Assembly (NCBI GenBank): GCA_963920525.1
Contig: OY986439.1
Location: forward strand, 27,538,819-27,602,818
DNA from: Dichetophora obliterata
Lineage: Eukaryota > Arthropoda > Insecta > Diptera > Sciomyzidae
Direction: 5' to 3'
DNA: 64,000 nt
The notes under the pieces were generated by a model, which had not been told where the DNA came from, did no database searches, and worked only from the letters and a program-made list of their open reading frames with translations. A program made the translations under genes and the position numbers. Below are positions 57,069 to 64,000 of this stretch, piece after piece (the stretch's first letter is position 1; every line of letters starts with the position of its first letter).

Positions 57069-57288
57069 ACTCTTAAACACCATCCGTTTTTGGCCGTTCC
57101 CATATTAATTGGACCATAAAATAAATAATGTAATTATTTTATAAATATTATAAAAACAATTAATTTTGACTAAAAAATCTCACATTATAAATTTAAAAAA
57201 AACTATCAAAAAGGAAAAGGTGTTTTTGAGTAGCGACTTAAAATTTGGAAGCAACAATATTTCGATGGTCCAATTATAAAGTATGCTA
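57069..57288. repeat. 220-bp direct repeat, copy a, containing a MITE
   Basis: Direct repeat of 57915-58134 at about 90% identity by eye. Inside lies a ~170-bp segment with inverted ends AATTGGACCAT (57107) and ATGGTCCAATT (57275), probably a MITE. Matching sequence extends ~35 bp left and ~12 bp right of the MITE, so this is a segmental duplication rather than two insertions. Confidence 0.65.
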
Positions 57289-57594
57289 ATACATGCAATA
57301 ACAATAGAGTTCAGCTACTACAGCTTTTTCGCACTTTCTCCGCATTTGATCATCTTAAGAACCAGCCCAAATAACATTTAAATATCTCAATGATATCGAT
57401 AAGAGTGGTCCAAAACAATCTAAAGTGAGAAAAATTTACCCACCTTAATATGGGTTGGGCTCAGGGACAACACAAGAAATAACAACTAACCATGCGCTTA
57501 CATAGATATAATCATATATTAGTTTTCAATCTACTTTTGAGTTGACCTTTCGATAAGTTAGCATCAAAAAAGCTACAGTTGTTAACAAAGGTAC

Positions 57595-57917
57595 TCATGC
57601 GATGTAAAGAGCAGTAGCTAAATAATTTGTTCTAGTAAAAGGTAAGTAAATTAAATTGTTAGCATTTCTTCTGCTTCTACGGTTAGTGCTAAAATTTATA
57701 AGAGTTGGGAATTCTGGTGAATCGAATACACCAGTTATGAGTTGGTGTAAATAGACGATATCTGCAGACTTCCTTCTCTCATTCAAAGATTGCATTTTTA
57801 ATAGTTTTAAACGATCCTCATAAGGAGGAAGGTTTAAAGTGTCAGTTGCACTTAAGCCCCTTAGAGCAAACCGATCAAAACGTTTTTGGATTCTCTCTAT
57901 ACGTTCAACATGTTTCA
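57595..57917 (-). pseudogene. C-terminal fragment of a Jockey-like retrotransposon ORF
   Basis: The minus-strand frame reads RVKHVERIERIQKRFDRFAL, LNLPPYEDRLKLL, SLNERRKSADIVYLHQLI and PFTRTNYLATALY. This matches the C-terminal region of the 47084-49390 protein (YIDDIESVQKQF, HLPPYEYRLQLL, SLKNRRIM, NFCRTNYL) in order but is diverged. It represents another element of the same group, cut on its 5' side by the MITE-bearing repeat. The open frame's first ~12 residues (from 57951) come from that repeat. Confidence 0.75.
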
Positions 57918-58134
57918 CTCTTAAAGACCAACCGTTTTTGGCCGTTCCCATATTAATTAGACATTAAAATAAATAATGTAATTATTTTATAAATATTATA
58001 AAAACAATTAATTTTGACTAAAAATTATCACATTATAAATTAAAAAAAGCTATCAGAAAGGAAAATGTGTTTTTGAGTAGCGACTTAAAATTTTGAAGCA
58101 ATAATATGTCTATGGTCCAATTATAAAGTATGCT
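57915..58134. repeat. 220-bp direct repeat, copy b, containing a MITE
   Basis: Partner of 57069-57288. The left TIR of the inner MITE is mutated (ATTAGACATTAAA instead of ATTGGACCATAAA) while the right end TATGGTCCAATTATAAAG is kept. Confidence 0.65.
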
Positions 58135-58990
58135 AAGTCGACTTAACATATTTGTTACATTTTTGAAATGCAAATCCGAGTCAATTTTTTTTTTCTTCAA
58201 TTGTGCAATATGCTTTTAAACGAATATGCTTTAAAAGTTCAACAAAAATTTACGTTTAAAAAACTTATTTTGCAACAAGTATTTTTTTGGTAATGTTAAG
58301 AAAATTTTAATGTAAAAAGAATATTGATCGGAAAATTGAAAAACATTAAAATCTCTGCAAATATTAGATAAAATATTGAATTCCCCGCAAAAATCCTTAA
58401 TAATCAGATGAACTATGAAATTTCCCGCATATTTAATACCCCCGCAAATCAGGGATGCCCCACCAGTTGGCATCCCTGTTCGTTATATACAACAATTGAT
58501 TTCAACACACTGGTCTAACGGTGAAAGTAGAAAAATGTTCTCATACCCAAAACAAAAGATATTAGTAAAAATCTAGTGCGGTTATAATTCTGAGGCGGGG
58601 TGTATATCGTAACGATCCTTTTGCGCGAAATTATCGTATGTGCCACAAACCAAATTTTGCAGTACCGCGTTTTTTCAACTTTTCTGTGCTTGAGCTTGCA
58701 ATATAAAAAACAAATTTTACATGTGCTTAGATAATTAACTAGTTTACTAAAAGAATTTCCGCTACAATATTTTACCAGGTGATGCCTTGTGCTCCACAAG
58801 TAAAACAAATTTGCATCTAGAAGTCAATTTCGAAAAATGACACATACGATAATTTTGCGCAAAGGGGGTTGATATATTGAAATTTTACTCACTTGAAAAC
58901 AAAGTCAGTATATATGTTTATCGTTTAAATTTTTATAAAATCCTCATATATTATTTTAAAAGTTTAAAAAATGCCTTAATCCTCTTACAG
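58135..58990. other. Distal part of intron 1
   Basis: AT-rich. Text such as 'cccgcaaatcagggatgccc' (about 58440-58460) and its neighbourhood suggests decayed repeats. A CTCTTACAG acceptor closes the intron at 58990. Confidence 0.4.
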
Positions 58991-59159
58991 ATGCTTCTAC
59001 ACAACCACTCAACCCATGCAGACCATCGTATTCGATGACCTCACACAGTATGGCTATAAATTGGCTAATCGACAGAATGGCCTAAATGAGGAACACTGCT
59101 GCGTAATACTTCGAAAATTGGGAAAGTTTCATGCAGCTTCCATGGTCTTAGCAGACAAG
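58991..59159 (+). CDS. EcKinase-like gene, exon 2
   Basis: The 169-bp exon completes lysine 120 and adds residues to ~176: KCFYTTTQPMQTIVFDDLTQ, YGYKLANRQNGL and LRKLGKFHAASMVLADK. This matches the family segment between the ATP site and the catalytic lobe (CYYTT..., LVFEDL..., LAKFHAAS). It is bounded by CTCTTACAG and GTAGGT, phase 0 at its end. No further exon is recognisable up to 64000, so intron 2 exceeds 4.8 kb and the gene is incomplete here. Confidence 0.88.
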
Positions 59160-59616
59160 GTAGGTTCAAAATATTTATGACTACTTTTTTAATGAGCAAT
59201 TTTATTTTTTGTTTTCAACTGTAAGCTGATAAGATGTTTGGTTTCCATGGAATCATTCCATGAATTTTAAATTTGAACCTTGACAGTGTCTGTTTTGCGT
59301 AGCCTTGATAGCGGCAAATTGTTTTGTTTGCAAGAGATTTGGCGGTATTTAAATTCAAACGCGCCATATTTTTTCTTCAAGTGATATAGCAGAAGAATTT
59401 TTTTTTTGCATACTATGTCACATTGTCTGGTGATTTAGAGCGATTGCATATGAACAAATAATTTTTTTTCTACCGAGTTTTTAATCAGTTGCTGTAGAGA
59501 ACTTTCTCACTTTATCTATTTTTTTAGTTTCGATTGCGATTGAAATTGAAATCACAATACTTGTTTTTAATAAAATTTAGAAATAGTAGTCAATATAGAT
59601 ATCAAAGTCTAAATTA

Positions 59617-62582
59617 CACAGTCCAACAAATTAAGACTTTTTGAATGGAACAGAATAGCGACCCTAAAATTCTGAAAGGGTATGTTGAGTAGATCATTTT
59701 TATAGAACAAACTTATGGTCCAGCACGTCTGAGTTTTTTTTTACAGTGGGTTAAAGTTTTCATTTTTTGGTCGAAGAGAGCATTATACTATATAAACAAA
59801 AATGCTGTAAGTTAATGTCTGAGAGAATTCTTATGATCAGAGTTGTATTGTGGAATTGTATGTGGATTATTTTTTTAGAAGATCTTAACCCTCTAACTGG
59901 TCTCTTTATGGGTCAATTTGACCCTTTTATCGAGAAAATCAAAAAATATCCTTTAAAAAAGGACATTTAAGGATTAAAATATTCTACGAAAATGTTTGCC
60001 GAAAAATTTCAGTGGGGGTCACCAAAGACACCAATATTGTAAATAAAGCTCTTTACGCTTAATTAGTAAAATTCGAGTTCGGCCGGGCCAAACACTGAGT
60101 TCTCGCGTCTAGTAAGCTGTTACTTACAAATCGGGTGTGATATTTATTAAAATTAATAATAAAAAATAAAAGAAAAAAATCAAGCATAATTGAGCTACTA
60201 AGCAGTACATATCGGGTGTGATTTTTACTAAAATTAATATAAAAAAAGAACAATTGAAGCTTAAATAAGCATGGCGGATTCAGTTTGCAAATTAAGAGAT
60301 TGGTTTTGTTTTATTTGTGGACATTTTACGCACCATCAAAGCAGAAGAAAGATATTCCCTACAATTGAAGAACCATATTTTCTTTTCTTTGGAATACGAT
60401 ATTTATCTGAAGCTTGGATACCAAAAACTGTATGTACTACCTGCGAAAGTGGTATTTTGTCCTGGTACAAAGGCGGTATTAAGGCGCTGCCATTTTCTGC
60501 GCCTATTGCATGGATTGAATCTGAAGATCACAAGACAGATACATGCTATTTCTGCGTAAATTACAAATTTGGTAGAAGCCAAAGGCACTACGCGAAAATG
60601 ACATACGAAGAAACAAATAATGTCATTTTAACAGAAGTGCGCTGTGAAGGTGTTCCGGTGCCTCAACCGCCTACACAGACATTTTCGGCCGATATGACAT
60701 ACGCCAATACAGAAATAACATCGGCGGTTGAAAACATATCAGATATAAGTTACTTGCCTCTTGATTGCTTAAACATATGTCCTAATTTGATAGACCAAGC
60801 TTATTTTGAAGATCTTGTAAGAGATTTAGGACTAACAAAAGAAAAAGCTGAAATATTATGTTACAGATTGAAAAACAGGAATTTGATAAAAGCCGATGTA
60901 AAAGTTACATCGCTAAGAAAAAGACACGCTGATCTGGAAAGTTATTTTAAGAAATCAGAAGAACTTGTATACTGTTGCAGTATTGAAGAGGTTCTAAAAT
61001 ATCTAAAGCTTCCACTGGACTCTTCCGCTTGGCGACTATTTATAGATAGTTCAAAACACAGTTTAAAAGCAGTTTTACTGCACAATGGAAATCAGCATCC
61101 ATCAATACCGGTTGTGTATTCCACAAAAAAAGAGGAAACATACGAAAACATTTCAAATCTCTTAAATAAGATTGAATACTATAAATATAAATGGGAAGTA
61201 TGCGCAGACTTCAAAATGATTGCAATATTCACTGGAATGCAAACAGGATACACAAAACATATGTACTTTCTTTGTAAATGGGATTCACGTGCTACCAGCA
61301 GCCATTATCATATTAAATATTTCGAAGAACGTAAAGAAAATATTATTGGTGACTTAAATGTAATCCATGAACCCCTTGTCCCAAACGATAAGGTCATACT
61401 TCCACCGCTGCATATTAAGTTGGGCTTGGTGAAAAATTTTATTAAAAGCTTAATACACAAGGAAATGCTTTCAAACGCATTCAAACAATTTTCCCCAGAT
61501 TATCTGCAGCAAAATTAAAAGAAGGTAAAATACGGTTTTAAGAAATAATTTATTACATTTAATGTAAATTACCTTTTCTAGGAATGCTCGTTGGACCCGA
61601 TATAAGAAAATTATTACAAGATGAAGAATTTTATGGTCATCTGTCGGATATGCAAAAGACAGCATTTGACTTTATGCAGCTGGTTATATCAGAATTCCTT
61701 GGAAACTCAAAAGCACAAAACTATGCAGAAAATATTGAAAGCATGCTAATCGGTTTTAACAATATTGGCGTTAAGATGTCACTAAAGCTGCATTTTCTGA
61801 ACTCTCATCTAAATTTTTTTAAAGAAAACCTTGGAGCGGTTTCAGATGAACACGGTAAAAGGTTTCATCAGGATATAAAGGTATTGGAAGAAAGATTCAA
61901 AGGGAAATCCCAAAGTGTAATGCTTGCTGAATACGTATGGGGCTTGTACAGAAACCTTGACCCATCGGACCACTCACGTCAAGCTAAATACGGGAAAGCA
62001 TATTAAGATTAATCTTTCATCCATTGTCATACTACTGCTATTTCCCAATTCCCTTTTAAAATTTGAAGCAAAAAAATAAATATGTACATACTATAATAAA
62101 CCACTATTAAAACAAAATTACATATAATTTTTTTATAGAAGTTGGTGAGTAATTTTACTAATTAAGCGTAAAGAGCTTTATTTACAATATTGGTGTCTTT
62201 GGTGACCCCCACTGAAATTTTTCGGCAAACATTTTCGTAGAATATTTTAATCCTTAAATGTCCTTTTTTAGAGGATATTTTTTGATTTTCTCGATAAAAG
62301 GGTCAAATTGACCCATAAAGAGACCAGTTAGAGGGTTAAGATCTTCTACAAAAATAATCCACATACAATTCCACAATACAACTCTGATCATAAGAATTCT
62401 CTCAGACATTAACTTACAGCATTTTTGTTTATATAGTCGACCAAAAAATGAAAACTTTAACCCACTGTAAAAAAACTCAGACGTGCTGGACCATAAGTTT
62501 GTTCTACAAAAATGATCTACTCAACATACCCTTTCAGAATTATAGGGTCGCTATTCTGTTCCAAAAATGCTGTTGGACTGTG
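59617..62582 (+). mobile_element. DNA transposon, CACAGTMCAACA-ended family, copy 2
   Basis: Long TIRs of ~430-455 bp (59617-60072 and 62151-62582) start CACAGTCCAACA on both strands and differ by small indels. TTA flanks both ends (59614-59616, 62583-62585), the complement of the TAA found for copy 1. One spliced gene lies between. The TIRs share only about the first 12 bp with copy 1, so the two are distinct subfamilies. It sits in intron 2 of the EcKinase-like gene, same orientation. Confidence 0.92.
60271..62006 (+). pseudogene. Transposase-like gene of the CACAG-ended family, copy 2, nearly intact
   Basis: Exon 1 (60271-61524) begins MADSVCKLRDWFCFICGH. Cysteine pairs C13/C16, C55/C58 and C92/C95 look like zinc ligands. 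D249 lies in WRLFIDSSKHSLKAVLLHN, D303 in VCADFK, then FLCKWDSRA and PPLHIKLGLVKNF. A single-base loss in the T-run near 61490 makes a premature stop (61516). In the corrected frame the text reads FPRLSAAKLKEG. The intron is 61525-61581 (GTAAAA to TTTCTAG). Exon 2 (61582-62006) reads MLVGPDIRKLL, MSLKLHFLNSHLNFF, SDEHGKRFHQD and MLAEYVW. The intron splits a glycine codon, as in copy 1. D249, D303 and the E of DEHG are a plausible DDE triad (inference). I recall the family as common uncharacterised arthropod proteins. Confidence 0.82.
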
Positions 62583-62585
62583 TTA

Positions 62586-62931
62586 TTATTATTATTTTTT
62601 TATTGTTTATCGCCAGTGGTTTAGTTAATTGGATTTTATGCTAATAATTGCTATTTTTAATGAATAGGATAATTATTTAAGCCTTCCATTTGTATCTACT
62701 ATAAATATGCAGTAATTGATAACTGTAATCAATTACAGATAAACTACTTATAATACAGTACAGCATAAGTTCATAAAACTTTAATCAAGTAGTTTAAATT
62801 GCTTTTAACAAATATGAAAGAAATCTTTTCCCATCTAATTTTATTCACCTACAATTAAATCATGATACAATAAAAGGTTCCATTAGAATTGAAAAAAAGA
62901 TATCAAACAGATTAAAAATGGTTCTTATAAG
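62586..62931. other. Intronic spacer
   Basis: AT-rich DNA between transposons. Nothing recognised. Confidence 0.35.
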
Positions 62932-64000
62932 CAGGGGCGGATCCTGGAAAATATTTCGGGGGATTTTAAAAATATTTATTCACGTTATATTAGGGTGATT
63001 CAGAAAAATTATTTTTTCGCAAATCCACGGAGCCCGACCGGAAATGAGATGGTTATATCAAAATATGAAAAAACAACTATTTTTTTTTCATTTTTAGATG
63101 GTGCTACCAGCAGTTTTCTGTTTTAGTTGGAGAAAATTGACGAAAAAGCCTTAAAGTTAAAAGACTCATATCTAACTCATTTTGTAACATAAAATCATGA
63201 TTTTTTTGAATCACCCTAACGCTATATATGGGGCATTCCACTCCAAATCAGACGGTTTTAAAGTTTTTTATTTTTTATTTCCGCCATTTTTTGATATCTT
63301 TGAGTACTCATCGAAAAACATTCCCTCCTAAATTTTTGAATTTTTTTGATCATTCGTTCTAAAGATATCGAATTTTCAAAAAAACAGTTCTTTTTGTGGT
63401 TTTTTGCCCACAACTTTTTTAAAACTCATTTAAATGAAAATTTTCATTTGACATTAAAGTTTAGTTTTTCAATTTATGTTTCGGAAAAAAAATTCAAAAA
63501 AATTATTTAAAGTGTATTAATACGTAATTTTTGATTTTTAAAATTTAGATTGCATTTTCTAAAGTGATTGCATATTTTGATTTTTTTAAAAATTTTGTAC
63601 AGCAAACTACTACTAATTCCACAACTTTTAAGACCGGTCTGGTCGTAGGCCTTCGATAACTACTATTTTTTTCGATTTTTGAAAAATAAAAAATTTTTTT
63701 TATTTCATTAAATTTTGTGTATTTCTCTCTTTTGATAAATTTTTGTGTATGCTGTTTGTTATTGCTGTTTTTTACTGTAGGATTAATAAAATAGTATAAT
63801 TTCAAATATTTTCTTTAAAACAATGCCAAAATCTTAAAAATAAATGTATATTAGTTGTGCCATTAGAAAAAAAAATGCTATTTTTTTTGTTTTTAGTACA
63901 AAAGCAATATTGTTTATTGTCATTTCCTGTATTTGACATTATACTCCAAATGACAAATTTCATTGTACTTCTCATTCAAGTTAGTTGGATTATTAATTGC
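62932..64000 (+). mobile_element. Left end of a probable hAT-type element, open at the window edge
   Basis: CAGGGGCGGATCCTGG at 62932 is like the hAT-type end at 40506 and is followed by a similar G-run. No matching right end is found before 64000, so the element may extend beyond the window or be truncated. The inside is AT-rich, with a smaller MITE at 62991-63218 and no gene. Confidence 0.45.
62991..63218. mobile_element. 228-bp MITE, TAGGGTGATTC ends
   Basis: TAGGGTGATTC (62991) and GAATCACCCTA (63218) are inverted, and the arms continue with AAAAAAT-type tracts. The flanks carry ACGTTATAT (62982-62990) and ACGCTATAT (63219-63227), a 9-bp duplication with one mismatch. MULE-type (9 bp) or hAT-type (8 bp) origin are both possible. 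Non-coding. Confidence 0.65.

Larger units (their letters stand above)
51826..58990 (+). other. Intron 1 of the EcKinase-like gene (7.2 kb)
   Basis: Begins GTAAGT and ends CTCTTACAG, joining AA to A to make lysine 120. It is unusually long for this family and is filled with TIR elements (52041-52812, 53632-54403, 54399-56300), a duplicated MITE segment and a Jockey-like fragment at 57595-57917. Confidence 0.8.

Noticed and set aside
57069..58134. LTR retrotransposon with 220-bp LTRs
   Set aside because: The repeats do not begin TG or end CA. They contain an inner MITE, and the DNA between them is a Jockey-like fragment, not gag-pol.

Overview
The window looks like AT-rich, gene-poor insect nuclear DNA, most likely from a higher fly. 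A tephritid is my best guess. Support: an insect-type ecdysteroid-kinase-like (EcKinase) host gene with spliced exons, a DD41D ('rosa' type) mariner first known from tephritid flies, several non-LTR retrotransposon clades, and many small terminal-inverted-repeat (TIR) elements. No rRNA, CRISPR array, operon or bacterial feature is visible. I could not run any search, so family names rest on motifs read directly.

Layout. 0.8-8 kb: an old TACGAAT-rich repeat with a tRNA-like segment is split by a 6.5-kb DNA transposon (1209-7679, ends CACAGTACAACA, TAA target duplication) carrying a broken transposase-like gene on the minus strand. 8-11 kb: a MITE and AT-rich DNA. 11.1-14.4 kb: an RTE-like retrotransposon with an intact 1011-aa endonuclease/reverse transcriptase on the minus strand. 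16-20 kb: small MITEs and a 2.6-kb element made of two minisatellites. 21.4-21.8 kb: a tRNA-derived SINE. 23.3-24.4 kb: a GGGGTCGTCC-ended transposon remnant, followed by degenerate tandem units. 26.1-27.4 kb: a broken DD41D mariner. 28-32.6 kb: two 5'-truncated copies of an RNase H-bearing non-LTR element, one inside an ORF1-like relic. 32.85-33.06 kb: a near-perfect foldback. 34.9-38.4 kb: a full-length second RTE copy with four nonsense codons. 40.5-42.4 kb: a hAT-type element containing a TTAA-flanked MITE that contains a third MITE. 43.6-46.6 kb: an apparently intact DNA transposon with long TIRs, an 8-bp target duplication and a 734-aa spliced protein. 47.1-49.4 kb: a Jockey/CR1-group retrotransposon, 5' truncated.

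The only convincing host gene starts at 51467. Its exons 1 and 2 (51467-51825, 58991-59159) encode the N-terminal ~176 residues of an EcKinase-family protein. The rest must lie beyond 64000. Its first intron (7.2 kb) holds three related TIR elements and a Jockey-like fragment. Its second intron holds a second member of the CACAG-ended transposon family (59617-62582, TTA target duplication).

The strongest candidates for under-described biology are the two DNA-transposon families with multi-exon proteins. The CACAGT(M)CAACA family has two diverged copies here, a shared intron position and a DDE-like residue pattern. The TAGGGCGGGTC family is represented by one open copy. Both proteins belong to multi-copy 'uncharacterised' arthropod families as I remember them. 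Exact ends and target duplications tie each protein to a mobile element.
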